Assembly (NCBI RefSeq): GCF_003073045.1
Contig: NC_037596.1
Span: forward strand, 29,486,392-29,550,391
Origin: Pomacea canaliculata
Taxonomy: Eukaryota > Mollusca > Gastropoda > Architaenioglossa > Ampullariidae
Reading direction: 5' to 3'
DNA length: 64,000 nucleotides
Part shown: piece after piece, positions 10,355 through 22,109 of the stretch
Layout: the number at the start of each line of letters is the position of its first letter
Numbering within the stretch: the first letter of the stretch is position 1
Notes under the pieces: model-generated
Database searches by the model: none
What the model saw: only the letters and a program-made list of their open reading frames with translations
Told to the model about the DNA's origin: nothing
Translations under genes and position numbers: made by a program

Positions 10355-10790
10355 ATGCAAGCAGCTGTAGCACAAGAGTATGAACAGGCAGAAGAAGTAG
10401 AAGGTAACGAAAACAGAGACATTCATGTTTTAAGTGATGGGACGTGGATGACTGTAGGCTTCTCATCCCAGGTAGGTGTTGTGACAACTATTGGCATGAA
10501 AAATGGAAAGGTTATTGACACACAAGCAAAAAGCAAAGTCTGTAAATCATGTGATTCTTGGAAAAAACAAGACCCCAACTCTGACAAATATTGTGCATGG
10601 GCAGCGCCTCATGCCGCAGACTTCACACTAACACATGAAGGTTTTAGTGGGTTGATGGAGGCAAGCGGTACATGTGACATTTTTAAAAGATCAGTTGAGC
10701 AGTACAAACTCAGATACACAGGGTTTGTTGGTGATGGGTACACTAACACTTATAAAAAAGTGAGTGACAGCATGCCCTATGGCAGGGGTG
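10355..10790 (+). pseudogene. Mutator-like transposase, DGTW catalytic part
   Basis: The frame shows the core of the Mutator-like transposase domain in order: VLSDGTWMTVGFSSQ, VVTTIGMKNGKVIDT, C-x2-C (CKSC), HEGFSGLMEASG, a CDIFKRSVEQYKLRYTGF helix, then VGDGYTNTYKKVSDSMPYG. The Asp residues of DGTW and GDG are the expected metal-binding catalytic positions of this DDE-type family. The enzyme would cut and join its element's ends. The frame stops at 10790, where a hAT-type terminus interrupts it, and the N- and C-terminal parts lie elsewhere (6896, 12415, 12980, 14526), so no active copy is present. Confidence 0.8.
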
Positions 10791-10811
10791 GGCAACATAC
10801 GGCCCGCGGTT
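10783..10811 (+). mobile_element. hAT-type transposon terminus
   Basis: CAGGGGTGGGCAACATACGG followed by CCCGCGG is the classic hAT terminal sequence. It interrupts the transposase frame right after MPYG. I found no matching inverted end or duplicated 8-mer nearby, so only one end remains. Confidence 0.6.
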
Positions 10812-10952
10812 AATATGTATATGTTAATATATATATATGTTAAATAATTTGTTTTGATATTCCTGATCTTTGCACAGTATTTGTTTTGTTAATTTTTGTG
10901 ATTACAAAACTTTGCAGGGCCTAATCGTTACAACATCTACATCACGACTGTG

Positions 10953-11205
10953 TAAGGAACTGCAAGATCAGCTGTAGGAGGAAGTGTTCTGCATCTGCAG
11001 ACAACCCAACGATCCACAGATGACAATGATTGGATGTGACTCCTGTGACAAATGGTTGGAGAATTACCCTCTTCTGTCTGACACAGCCCGTGCAGAAAAT
11101 AAGAAACGCAATGAGGCAAAACATGCCTTAACAGAAATCGCTTGTGGTCTGGGCATAACAGGTATTGATTTTTTTATCTTTACTTCGAGGATTGTGTACT
11201 GTTTA
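10953..11205 (+). repeat. Dispersed repeat A, copy 2, with truncated PHD finger
   Basis: Residues encoded from 10984 read FCICRQPNDPQM, then MIGCDSCDKW, the first two ligand pairs and Trp of a PHD zinc finger. The second half is missing: after CDKWLENY the sequence changes to an unrelated helix. PHD fingers bind histone H3 tails and also occur in some retrotransposon proteins. The same segment is at 1192-1427. A stop precedes the finger, so it is not expressed as drawn. Confidence 0.6.
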
Positions 11206-11325
11206 ATACATTCTCGGCGCTTACCCCATCGGTGGGGGATGAAACTACTTCTTTTAAGGCTTGCGCATCAACCTTCTGTGATGGATGCATTGTTGTATTT
11301 TTTTAAAGACATGTAAAACTTGTAA

Positions 11326-12064
11326 ATGAAAGAATACACAAAGGAGAAAAAAACAGAAACCTTTAGGACTTGTTCCTCAAACAATTACTTCCCTTTAACC
11401 CCCCCAACACACCGAACCAAACCGGGACAAGTCCAGCGTAGTCTTTTCCTGAACCGGAGAACCAGGACCCTCTTGCCTGCTACCAAGAATTTGCTGCAGC
11501 CAAGGACAACTGAGCCTGACAAACACAAAGAAGAACTTCACAAGAAGCAGAGAAAAGCAGCGGAACACTGATGCAAAAGATCTGCCAGTCCTACATGAAG
11601 GTGATACTGTGATGATGAGGCCGTACATTCAAGGTTGTAAGAAATGGACCAGTGGAACCATTACTAAACAACTTGATCAAAGGTCATACAAGGTTGAATC
11701 CAGAGACACCACATACCGTCGCAACCGAGTGCACTTGAAGAAAGTGCTGCCATCTGCTGATCATGTCCCTATTCCCACTCCATCTGACTTTGCTGCACCT
11801 CCACCCACAACTGACCTCCAGAACCCTGCAGCTGTTCAGCCCACGACGTCCTGCAGGCGACAACTTATCACACCACAAATGGAGTCTGAAAGTCCGGCAG
11901 GATCCAATCCCTTTCTTGGCTCCACAACCCCAGTGTGGTCTCCAACACTAACTACTCGAACACGTTCCGGTCGTGAGGTTAAAATACTGAAGATAGAAGA
12001 TTTTGCATATGGACTGTACGACCTATGCATGAATTTGTGTCACAACAATAACGAACAGCACTAA
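11326..12064 (+). pseudogene. Ty3/gypsy integrase C-terminus (frameshifted)
   Basis: Two frames give the end of a gypsy-type integrase. 11326-11571 contains LFLNRRTRTLLPATKNLL and KHKEELHKKQRKAAEH. After a frameshift, 11580-12064 carries DLPVLHEGDTVMMRP, W-x-SGTI, RSYKVESRDTTYRRNRVHLK and a late TRSGR motif, the order seen in the GPY/F module that binds target chromatin. The catalytic DDE core, reverse transcriptase and LTRs are absent, and a stop falls after 12061. It is a 3'-end relic. Confidence 0.8.
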
Positions 12065-12299
12065 CGTTCGAAAACGTGACTAATTAGCGACTAAGCTCAA
12101 TTGTTTAATTGTCGATTGTTTAATTTTCTTATTTGTTGATTGTTCATTTGTTATTGAACTTTTTTAATTCTGGTGAGTTCAAAGTACAAGCCGAGTGCAA
12201 CAATCTTTCTTTAGAATCAGGTTAAGTTAATTTAATGTACCCACACACACATATGCATGCCTAGACACATTAATTAAGAATTTTTTTAATTATTTGCAG

Positions 12300-12389
12300 A
12301 CCCAGAGAAAAAGACCTGGACCAGGTTCAAGCACAGATGAGAACTGCAAGTACAATACTGAACTTTTATATAACTTATGTATACACTAA
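12300..12389 (+). CDS. Possible short terminal exon, unknown
   Basis: Acceptor TTTAATTATTTGCAG opens 29 codons beginning TQRKRPGPGSSTDENC and ending TAA. It is basic and could terminate a nuclear protein, perhaps of the HMG-like locus, but the donor phase at 9854 does not match. Confidence 0.2.
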   Translation, partial: TQRKRPGPGSSTDENCKYNTELLYNLCIH

Positions 12390-12414
12390 AGTAAATATAT
12401 TATTTATTAATTAA

Positions 12415-12740
12415 TTAATTGTAAATGTGTGTGAGCTGAACAAACCTCTAGCAGATGTGTCTTGCCTGGAATGCAATGAGAAGCGGCTTTTCCAAAGTAT
12501 TTGTAAGGTGAGAATTTGGGCTTCTGTTCAAAGTTTGTATTCAAAGTGTGGAAAATGTTCTCATCAACGCTTTGGTACCTCATCACCACGCGTCAAAGGC
12601 AGAGAAAGCCCAAAAGAGCCCTTTGAAGTGAACCAACAAATGACACTTTTTAGTCAGGAAACGGGAAGAAGCCATGCTGCGTAGCAAACCTTTTCCATTA
12701 TTATGGGCATACCAGGCATAGCCATATTGACTTTTCAGGT
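12415..12740 (+). pseudogene. Mutator-like transposase, N-terminal part, copy 2
   Basis: It is almost the same sequence as 6896-7239 and keeps the 13 bases that copy 1 lost, so CELNKPLADVSCLECNEK through KCGKCSHQRFG to FEVNQQMTLFSQETG reads in one frame. A TAG at about 12682 (GCTGCGTAG) then ends it. Confidence 0.7.
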
Positions 12741-12979
12741 ATTGTATAGATATTCTTAACAGGTCTCTTTGATTTTTGTGTTTTGTCAAAGCAATTTCAT
12801 GCGTGTAAACTTGCGGGCTACCAGCAGCTGAAGTAGCTATTTGGAAAAGAGAGGGAAATCATTCTCATACAAGCAAGCTACGAGTCAGAGGCAGCCAAAA
12901 TTTTGTGGACGGTCTGTAAATAAATTTGGTTGAAGATATATAGAGACGCTTTCCTCAGCATTAAAAGGCAGTTTGTGAT

Positions 12980-13495
12980 CTAAACCCACACCCAGATTAT
13001 GAACAAAAAGTAGACAAGCTAGATCATCTGTTAATCACACTCTTAAGAGACTGGGGACAACTTTGCACAAACTGGCTAAGGAAGAAGGGTTGGGTGGCTT
13101 GGGTCACCTCCCGCAGGCGAAATGACATAAGTTACAGATCTTTTACAGAAAAAAGCTATTGTAGAGAATACTTCTAGCACTGAAAATATAAGGAATGCAA
13201 TCTGGGCAAGTTTGCGGCATTCAATGTCTACAGACAATGAACACTAACATCGCTAATGCCTAAAAGGGAAAAACAGCTGGTGTTTTTTCCATAGCACTTT
13301 GGCAAACAATGAGAAAGTGCCTAGCCATATAGAGCATCCTTCTTCAACCTATCTGACCACACAGGTAGCTCATCAACTGATCCCCGTGTATAGAAAATTT
13401 GCAGATGAATACCTGCTTAAAAGGATGCTTCATAGGGGTACACAAAATAATAATAAAGTCAAAAATGGGGCTTCTTCCACTCAACTTTTGTGATG
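12980..13495 (+). pseudogene. Mutator-like transposase, middle and C-terminal part, copy 2
   Basis: Reading across several frames gives LGTTLHKLAKEEGLGGLG, AIWASLRHSMSTDNEH, a C/P-rich turn, then HQLIPVYRKFADEYLLKR followed by GTQNNN. These are the post-catalytic motifs of the family, in the right order. At least three frameshifts or stops are present. With 12415-12740 it makes a copy lacking the DGTW core. Confidence 0.65.
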
Positions 13496-13499
13496 CAGC

Positions 13500-13950
13500 G
13501 CAGTATTAACAAATTCAGTCAGACAATTTTCTTTCCCATTTCAAATGACAAAAATTGGATTCAGGTCAAAGGGTCTGTTTGATAAAAAAAAATATTGTTC
13601 TTTTGAACATTATCCTATACAGAGCAACCTTTTAACTTACCCACTGGATTCATCAGTTAAATATATATATAGTGTCTGTTTTTGTGGGTGTACTAGAAAC
13701 AGTAACCCTCACTAATGTGAAAAAAAAATGTGTACTGATCCCATTCAAGACTGATTTTTTTTGTGATTCCTCTTTAGTCAAAATATTTGTTCTCAAGGGG
13801 GTGGGGACATTACTTGGTTTTATTCAGTTTTTATGCAATTTTTGTGACCATTATTACTGGTTAAGCATTATTGTTTAAGAATGTTGAGTTGAATTTGATT
13901 AATTTTTCATCCTTTGCAAACCTATATGAAAACATTATATCATTAATTCT
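13500..13950. other. AT-rich spacer
   Basis: No gene or repeat I can support; homopolymer T and A tracts. Confidence 0.3.
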
Positions 13951-13959
13951 AAAGTGACT

Positions 13960-14430
13960 GTGATCTTGAAACCGCCAGTGTCAACTTTATGGCTTCAATC
14001 TGACAGATAGAACATGCCACTGGTTTGATTGGAAAAAAGGAGCCTGAGGATATTCCTGCATCTCCAGATGATTTTCTAAATGAATGGTGGAATAACCTTA
14101 GTGATTTTTCAGTGAAACCAAGCTTCATCGCCAGGTTTGAGAAACGCACTAAATCTTCCTGCCCTGGAAGATTGCAAGTCCAGGGCTTTTGCTATTGCAA
14201 AAAATTATGAACAATATGCATTAAAAGTTCAATTTTTGTCAATGGGGACCCCTTCAAATTTGGGCAAAGAACAGATACAAAATTGGGTAAGAGTAGTTTC
14301 TGACATTGTAGATGTCGTGGACAGCACGGTTCAAATCATCGTCTCAAAAACGAAAGAAAGTGAGGGTGAAGCTAATGAAGATTGTGAACCCACATCACCA
14401 TGCCCTTTTCCGAACGCACTTAAACAATAG
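13960..14430 (+). pseudogene. Frameshifted ORF, unrecognised
   Basis: An acceptor-like TTCAATCTGACAG is followed by EHATGLIGKKEPEDIPASPD, then FLNEWWNNLSDFSVKP. After a one-base shift near 14145 the frame continues NALNLPALEDCKSRAFAIAK to NWVRVVSDIVDVVDSTVQ and ends in a polar tail at 14430. I do not recognise the family. Its position between transposase pieces suggests it is transposon-borne, or a retrocopy. Confidence 0.4.
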
Positions 14431-14525
14431 AAAAACGAGTCCCAACGATAGTAATCAAAAATGTGATAAATTTTTTTAAGAGACAAGTAAGTCTAGAGAA
14501 AAACCCCTAATACTGAAAATGAGGA

Positions 14526-14810
14526 ATGCAATCTGATCAGGTTTGTGGCAGACAATCAACCCCAACATCATCAGTGCCCAAAAAAGAGCAGCTATGTGGA
14601 TTTAGCCAAAGGGCATTGGCAAACAATGAGAGTGTGTCTAGCCTGCTTAGAAGGATGCGTCCTCTGGGTACACAGAATAATAATGAATGTTTAAATTCAA
14701 TGATATGGTCCAGATGCCCCAAGACTGCTTTCATGGGCTTGAGAAGGGAAGGTTTAGTTGATTATGCAGTTTGTGCTTTCAATACAGGTTTTTTGAATTT
14801 ATTTCTTTAA
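14526..14810 (+). pseudogene. Mutator-like transposase, C-terminal part, copy 3
   Basis: The frame contains CGFSQRALANNESVSSLLRR, then GTQNNNECLNSMIWSRCPKT and a VDYAVCAFN helix. This is the C-terminal signature (TQN-NE-x-N-W-x-PK) of the Mutator-like domain, better preserved than at 13300-13495. Upstream parts are missing or scrambled. Confidence 0.75.
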
Positions 14811-16347
14811 TGAAAGAGCTATGTTGCTATGCACACAATTATCTGACACTGCTGACTAAGAAAGATGAGCAGAGTGTCAGATTGAGCCACTTGTTATCTA
14901 AGCCTATAATTGTGTAGCATAGAGATTAACAAACACCATTTTTCAATTACTGTAAATCTGTTTGCAGCCTGGTCAACACAACCATGTTGACTTAACTAAA
15001 AGTAAACAATATTTAATTAGTTATGTTAAAAATATGTGTTAACTCACAGATACTTTTTTTTTTTTGGGGGGGGGGGCGTGTCTGTCCCTAATATGCAATG
15101 GTTAAGAACAATTGGCAGTCTACAAACAGGTTACAACAAAGGTATTTTGTGACAACATAGGTTGTTTAACGGAACACACTGAAATTTTGTTCAACGCAAC
15201 CTAATGAAAAAGGCTCATCTGGCATCCTTGCATGTTAAACACTAATAACAAATGTCACATGCACAAGGAAAAAATTCAGCATAATAAAATATATCAAGTC
15301 GTCAAGTGATGCTTTTAAGCAAGTCCTTGCAGTAACAGACCACCCTTTAAAGGGCATCTAGAATGTTAATAATTGAGCCTGTGTCATTTAGAAACACTGA
15401 TCCAGTCCATAAAGCTAAGCATAAGCAGGCAAGTTAATAAAAGCTCACTTTTTCATTCACGCAAAGTGACAGAACTTGACACTGCATTACTTAGTGTTTG
15501 CGTGTCCACAGCAACTTATGGCTGAAGGTCCAGATAACTGTCATTATGGCTGACATCATGAACTGTCCAATGTGCCTGCTGTAAACAGAAAGAACTTTTG
15601 AAATTAAAAATTTCTTTCGTGAAAATTGTTTTGTCCTATACAAAGCAAAACATTAAAAACACTCACGGGAGCTGTGTTCGTTTGACATAGGCCTATCTCG
15701 ATGGCTTACTTTAAAACATTCCCCAAAATAACCATAAACAGTAAAAATTTGTGTTTGTTTCCCTAAATAACAGATATTTGCAGACATTAAATTATCTTGA
15801 ACAGACTTACATCAAGCATTTCTCACAGCTAGCTACTCAAGAAGGTAAGTAAATGGGAGAAACTTAGTTACCACCAAAAAACTAATGAACGCAAATAAAA
15901 GCAGTTGCAGAGATGATTCCTTAAGCAAAATTGTCATTCACATTCTGTCATCCACGTACAGAAATGGACATAAAAACTGACTAGCCTTTGCAAAACAGCC
16001 ATACACAGTGATCTTAGCATGCTTTTGCAACAATGTCCTATGAAAAAAAAAATGCCTTTGATTTAAGCTCACTTTTCCTGCACTTGTACAGCTTTTCTAA
16101 TTGAAATATTACACAACGCCATAAAAATTTGTAAACCCTGAACTGATATGATTAGAGTTAACAAAAAAAACATAACATAAACTGTGGATTAAACTATTAT
16201 ACACTACATTTACTGTACACTGAACAACCACTTTCTGTTAGACATTTTGACCAGTGCAGGGAGCAGCACTAAGGCCATGCAAAAGTAACCAACTTACTGC
16301 AGAAGATGGGCTAATGAACAAAAAATGTGAAGAAGACTACAACTAAC

Positions 16348-16475
16348 CTCTAAAGCCTCTGGTCAACCATTTTAGTAGCAATTGGTTTTATCTACTTAAC
16401 AAGTTCCCTTGACTTAGGTTGTCACTGAAAAGGATGAAACCTTCCAAACATCCTCGCTGCGCCCAAGACTGCAAA
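16348..16475 (-). CDS. Microprotein exon 2 of 2 (ends FGRFHPFQ)
   Basis: Acceptor TTTCTCTATTTGTAG; the frame reads FAVLGAARMFGRFHPFQ and stops with TGA at 16424-16422. The exon continues untranslated to a GTTAGT donor, about 75 bases beyond the stop. Unrecognised. Confidence 0.35.
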
Positions 16476-18225
16476 CTACAAATAGAGAAAAGAACAATAA
16501 TCTGTGGTTTTAAACACATAAAATATAATACATACATATATGTTAGCAAGCTATCCCTCAATTAACTCCCCTACCTTCAAAACAAATAATAGAACCAATA
16601 GAAAACAAAGGCAGACTTCTAAGTGGACTACAAATGCTGTAGCCGTGCAAAAATAAGGAAAATGCTAGTGGCAACATACATATAGAACCATGTTTCATTT
16701 TACAATTAAAAAAAAAGATTTAAAACAAAAACGCAAAGCTACTACATAGATCTTCTTTAAACAAAGGACTGTTGTTGTAAGGAGACCAGTCTCCCCACAG
16801 CCTGCACATGCACAATTCATGACTGGTTTTATGGGCCATAACCATGTCTTGGGACCATGTAATCAGACTATGCACACTGAATGATTTCTTCAATTGCTAT
16901 TGAGCTTACAATTTATTTGGTACAATCTACTCTTTAAAAACAGAATATGTTGGCCCACTCTTCATTTGACATAAGTGTATGAGCAAAAGTGTTTGATTGT
17001 CTGCTAAGTGTCAAGCACCAGTCCGTTCCTGTGTTTTTTAGATTATTTTAATGCCATTGTGACTTCAGGCTGCAAGACTGTGTTGAGAATGGATGAAAAC
17101 ATTAGATGGGAAAGTGTTAACTATGACACAAAGCATTTGGTGAACACGGTTCACCAGCAGATTTTTGCCATGAACAAGGTAGAAAATTTACCTAGGACCG
17201 GGATACTAGAGGAAGACGTCAAAACTTGTAATTCTCCTCAGTTGAGATTACATAGTAGAGCAGGGTAGTGTGGATCGATGCTGGATGCGGTACTGATCCC
17301 TTGTGGATTAACCTTGAGGTATGGCATAATTTTCTGTTAGTCATTGTAGAATCATAACAGAACTCATGTATGTTTAGAAGATGGAAACATGAGCAAATGA
17401 AGGATGTCTGGATGGGCATTCTCAGGCAATCGTTTTGTTGTTTGTTGAAAGAATGCACATTTGTTTGGTGTGAGTGTTGAAGCCACCCAAGCCTTGATAT
17501 AAATAACAAACATCAAATCTTAACTCGAGAAAGCAACATGCAATTCAAATTTTATTATGCATTGGTTTTGATAAAACCACAAATATGCCAGCTAAGCCAT
17601 CGAGACATATGTTCCATATTAGACATATTCAACACAAGATCCAGTGTCTGCCTATGGACAGACCATGATACCTTGGTTCTGCATCAGATAAAACCAGGAA
17701 AATGTCTGCTAATCCTTTTTTGAGACATGTTTCATAGAAGACACCCATTGATCAACACCAGAAGACTCAGAATAAACAATGAGATCTTGGTTTTGCACAA
17801 AACAGTGGGACTTGCTATAACTGTAGATGTCTCTGCTTGGTGTCAGCTTTTGCTGTACCAGAAGACCCAGTGTCTACCTAAAGAGTGTATGCGCAGCTTA
17901 AATCCCCTATGCATGCGAAGATCATGAAGAGACGTTGATTCTACCCGAGATACCGGGTCTCATTACAACATGGCAATGCCAGTCATCGTGCAAGAAACAC
18001 AATCATTCTGAAAACACATAGGCTTAGTTACTGCCTCACCATACGACAGATTTCCATCAAAATGATAACTGTAAGATCTCACTATGCTTGTTATTAAGGC
18101 TGTAACTTTCACAATATTTGAAATACTACAAAACTGTCAAATTGGGACAAGTCACATGCAAAACTTTCCTACTGAAGGCATAGTTTTAAATATTTTTCAA
18201 ATTCACAATAAAGGTTGTAACATAC

Positions 18226-18279
18226 CTGTACTACAGCATCACTGGCATTAGCTGCTTTATGCACCAGAGACTGCATTGC
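18226..18279 (-). CDS. Microprotein exon 1 of 2 (start MQSLVHKAAN)
   Basis: A 54-base exon, acceptor TACTTTCATAG, donor GTACAG/GTATGT, phase 0 throughout. ATG lies three bases into the exon; 17 residues MQSLVHKAANASDAVVQ. The upstream exon has a stop in this frame, so this ATG is the likeliest start. Confidence 0.35.
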
Positions 18280-19269
18280 CTATGAAAGTAACAAATATAC
18301 ACATCACTACACGGAAACTGTTGCCACAATTTGCAAGCTAACCCTGCCAAATTATAAAATCCATTTGCTCTGGCAAATATATAAGAGTCAACACTGTGTA
18401 CTTTTTGTCTGGATTATCTTTTTTTCTTAAGTGCCTAAATTATATTAAAGGGAAAACGGGTAACTCAAATAAGGCAATAACTCGAGAACACTAGGTATTC
18501 GTTACTTAACAGTTTATTTTAAAACTCAACCTGCGTTTTTACACCTAATTTAGAGATATATGCAGAATTTACCTTTCCAAGAAATAATTATGTAAGCAAA
18601 TCAGGTCTTTTTAAATTTAACTTTGGCTGGTAAAAAAAACGTCTATGGCACAGATAAGGTTACGGAATTCAAACCGGCCAATAACTTATCTAGCTCGAAC
18701 TGCTTTCGCTCTCCTTCTGCCTGTTTTAAATGCAGTTAAAAAGAATGTTAAATTTAGCTCCTAGTGTCAGCAAGATCTATATTGTTAACTTCATTCCAAA
18801 AAAAGATGACTCGCAAGATTGAACTTTGTCCTAATTTTAACTCTAAATACCATGTTCAGAAAAAAATGCGGGAAACTGTCTAGTTGGCGAAGTGCACAAA
18901 TCTTTTAACGAACTATTCCTCAGACTTCTTATAAATAAAATGTTGTACCTTCTAAAACTTATGACTGGCTTTATTTTTATATGCCCTAGGGCAAAATATA
19001 CTATAATTGTTACATCAGCGTAATTGGATAGAAAATGAGCCGGTCCTCACCAAACTGTTACTCGTGCTCTTCAAGGTTCACTGTGTTGCAAATCTTGCCG
19101 GAGAAGTGGCATAGCGACCGCTACGAGTTAACGTAGCTAGCCTGCGCCCATGTGGAGGTGCTACGGCTTGAAATAAAAAGAAAAATAATCATTTTCCTTC
19201 AGTGCGAATCGCGATCGCGTGGAGATGATGTCCTACCTCTTTCACGCCATGGATGAAAATGGAAGCTGA

Positions 19270-19310
19270 CGTGCTCAAATAACTGGCCGCTGATTGGTTG
19301 TTTAATTAGT
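19270..19310 (-). promoter_or_regulatory. Housekeeping-type promoter elements
   Basis: The minus strand reads AACCAATCAG (CCAAT box) followed about 25 bases on by GCACGTCAGC (CREB/ATF-like half-site) and then CCATGGCG near the presumed start. The 19.0-19.3 kb stretch is richer in CpG than its surroundings. There is no TATA box at the expected distance. Confidence 0.35.
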
Positions 19311-19319
19311 ACCCCAAAC

Positions 19320-21700
19320 TAAAGTATCCGTTCTATTTTTTTTTTTTTCTTATTTATTTTAAAATTATACCATTCGGTTGTTTTTATATAGTTTAATAAC
19401 TATTACTACGAGAAATGTCGGAAAAACTAAAGTATTTGCTCTGAAAATTATGTTGAAGGAAATTTACAAGGTTATCGAGAGGGTCATAGGTCACATTGTC
19501 ACAAGACAGAGTAGGCAAATCGTCCGGCCAAGCCCAAAAGAGAATCCATCACCCATGAAAAAAGTAGCTATATTAACGTCAAATATTACCAAAAGAGCCA
19601 GACGTAGTTCGAACTATAGATACGCTAGTTCAGCTGCCTATTTTAAACAGAGCCATGCAAATAAGCATAGCCACAATTTTACTTAACAAAAATGGGCGCT
19701 TGGCCACGTTAGACTATCTTTTAAATGAAAGATTGTGTCATCATTTTATTGTGATCTTGTATTTTGAAAAATTTTTGCTTTTATTATTGTATGCAAAGAT
19801 TTCGCTGATCGGGTAGACATTTAGCTCGAAGCACATGATACTACCATATAGAGTGCACCGACAACAGTATCATCAGTTTTGAAATCTTAATTAGGCTCTA
19901 AACTCAGTCTAAAGACTTGTCGGAGCGATCGAGGTGACGGGTGTGCTCTGGTCACTTAATGCATGCTGGCTATCAATTTAGTCTAGACTTTGTTTTCAGT
20001 CGTTAATTATTCTTTAGCTGGAGGGTCGTCGCGGATCGGGTACTCGTTACCCGTCTCTGCCATGTCGCTTTAATAGTAATAAATGCAAACTTTGTAAAGC
20101 ACATACTCACACTCCTAACGAGCATGCACTTATCTATTAAGAACAAAAACGAAACATGGACAGGAAAACAAATAGCATATGAGCTATAAAATACTCAACA
20201 ACCGTACTAAACTTAAAATCAAATACAGAAAACACAAAGAGGAACCAAAGAACAAGAGCTGAGATTAACATAGTATTGCAAAAGGAAGGGTGTGAAGATG
20301 GACTAGCAATTGACAATATATTCTATTCACACTATGAAGTTTCGAGCATTCCGGGTGCACTGAAACTTTTAATTTTAACAAATTTTACAAAAAATGTATT
20401 TGTCAGCATAAACCTGCAAAAAAAACTAACATGATCTGTGTGTGGCTTTTTTTTGTTTCTTTCTTTCTCTCTCATGCTGACGTGTCATGGTATTCTGTCC
20501 TGAAATCGCAGAAACTTTGATTAATGAGATAATCGCTTTTGTCTAGTATGTAAACAATGTATTGTATATCATGTGTAAAAAAAATGGTTCTCGGAACACT
20601 AATTTTATTAAATATCTGCTGACAATCGCAGAAACACGATACAGATTTACAAAAATATATAATTTTTTGGCTACGTGAACTTGTGAAAGGTTGGATGTTT
20701 CTACTTCAAGCACTGGTCATAAAAAGTTATTTCTGTGACTGATGTAACAATAGTACACTTTTTTGGGGGGGTTTTTAATACACACTGGGACAAAGGGCGT
20801 TATTTTGCAGTGTACATTGCTCTAAAGTTTGACCAAACACAGATATGTACAAATGCACGCACTCAAAATAATTACAATTACAAATGTATAAAACCATCTG
20901 GTAGCACACGCACTTTTCTACAAATTTCCCTAAAACTCAAATACAGAAGTGTATAACAGTAAATAGCATATTTTGTCCTATTGTGTTTCAAGATGAGGAG
21001 ACATACACTTACACCAATGTGAGTGTTAGTGACAGATTGCTTCCTATTTGGATGAATTCAGTGCTGCGAGTATCAAGTGAGGTAAAGCAACTTAGCATAG
21101 ACAGAAGTGAGCTTAAAATGATTGTGTGTGCTCCATCCACTTACACCTACATGTCAGATCTGGCACTCCAGAGGGCATATCCATCGCCAACAGCTGCAAC
21201 AACTGGTGCAGACATCATCACACTATCCATAAGTCTAAATGTCAGCTATGAAAAATGATTTCCCACATTCGTGCACACACTCAGGCATGCATTGTGCACA
21301 AGCTTGGTTTGCTACTGTAGTGGCCCTGACTGACCCAGAACCTGTATGGGGTGCAAAGAGGAGAATTTTTGTAGTTTTCAATCTTGACCTTTACGGTAAT
21401 GCAGTCTTAAAGAAGTGCTTTGAAGGAAACAAGAATGTAATGCATTAAATGTAGGTTAAGACTAAGGAAAATATCAACTGTTTATGCTTGTTTATTCTAT
21501 GAAAGGTCAAATGTTAAAAAGGTATATTTTTTTTCTGGAAAAGCTTCTAATTTTGATTGTGATGTGAGGCTGTCTGCTTTCTTGACTTCTATTTCTTTCA
21601 CAGTGTTGTCTATACAGATTTTGAAATTCCTTTTATTCACACTGATTCACTGGAGTGATATATAAGTATACTGCTATTTTCTGATATGCGCAAACATATT
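19320..21700. other. Intergenic, no firm gene
   Basis: Open frames at 19378-19686 and 20983-21258 are not recognisable. The second begins after a TTTCAAG acceptor with EETYTYTNV, a Tyr-rich stretch loosely like the gene A tail, but nothing around it supports an exon. Confidence 0.3.
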
Positions 21701-21713
21701 GGCTGCCCAGGAA

Positions 21714-21886
21714 GTCACAAGCTTGTGCCTTAATATCATTAGGGCATGAGGAAGGCTTAGGCCTCAATGTCCTTGCCCACCTAATGTGTACAGAAAAGGA
21801 GGCCAGTTTGGATCAATTTGACCATGAAAGGTTTTATGAGCACAAGTACAGCCACTTTGAGGACCTTGGTATCATCTGCATCACAC
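21714..21886 (+). pseudogene. Orphan SRCR second-half exon, splice donor lost
   Basis: The 173 bases match in length and frame the second exon of the SRCR domains downstream (25350-25522 and 30499-30671), with no indels: SQACALISLGHEEGLGLNV, then CTEKEASLDQFDHERFYEHK and IICIT. Two of the four Cys expected in this half are Phe and Tyr, and the donor is ATAAGA instead of GTAAGA. It is a dead exon at the 5' edge of the cluster, probably the remnant of another receptor copy. No partner first-half exon is seen nearby. Confidence 0.75.
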
Positions 21887-22109
21887 ATAAGAACTGTTCC
21901 TATCACATGGTTTGCTGTGTCCCAAGCTTTTGTGGCTTTACAAGGGAGATAATATTAAAAGGGAAAAGATTATAGAACTAAACTCACATACATATTCAGA
22001 TAACATATATCATCTGCAAGCTTGTGAAGGCGGATGTATACATGTGATACTATTTTCCCAGCTGTATAAAACTTTGAGGCTTGTAGATTTGTTAAATGAA
22101 ATATTTTAA

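Larger units (their letters stand above)
15010..19310 (-). other. Putative spliced minus-strand transcript with a 34-codon ORF
   Basis: Read on the minus strand, five exon candidates have consensus borders: ~19265-19237 (donor GAG/GTAGGA), 19166-19051 (TTTCAAG acceptor, GTGAGG donor), 18279-18226 (TTTCATAG, GTATGT), 16475-16348 (CTATTTGTAG, GTTAGT) and from 15578 (TCTGTTTACAG). The two middle exons join in frame to give ATG plus 34 codons ending TGA. Most of the transcript would be non-coding, so a microprotein gene and a non-coding RNA (for example a snoRNA host) are both possible. Nothing else in this 4-kb span resembles a gene. Confidence 0.35.
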
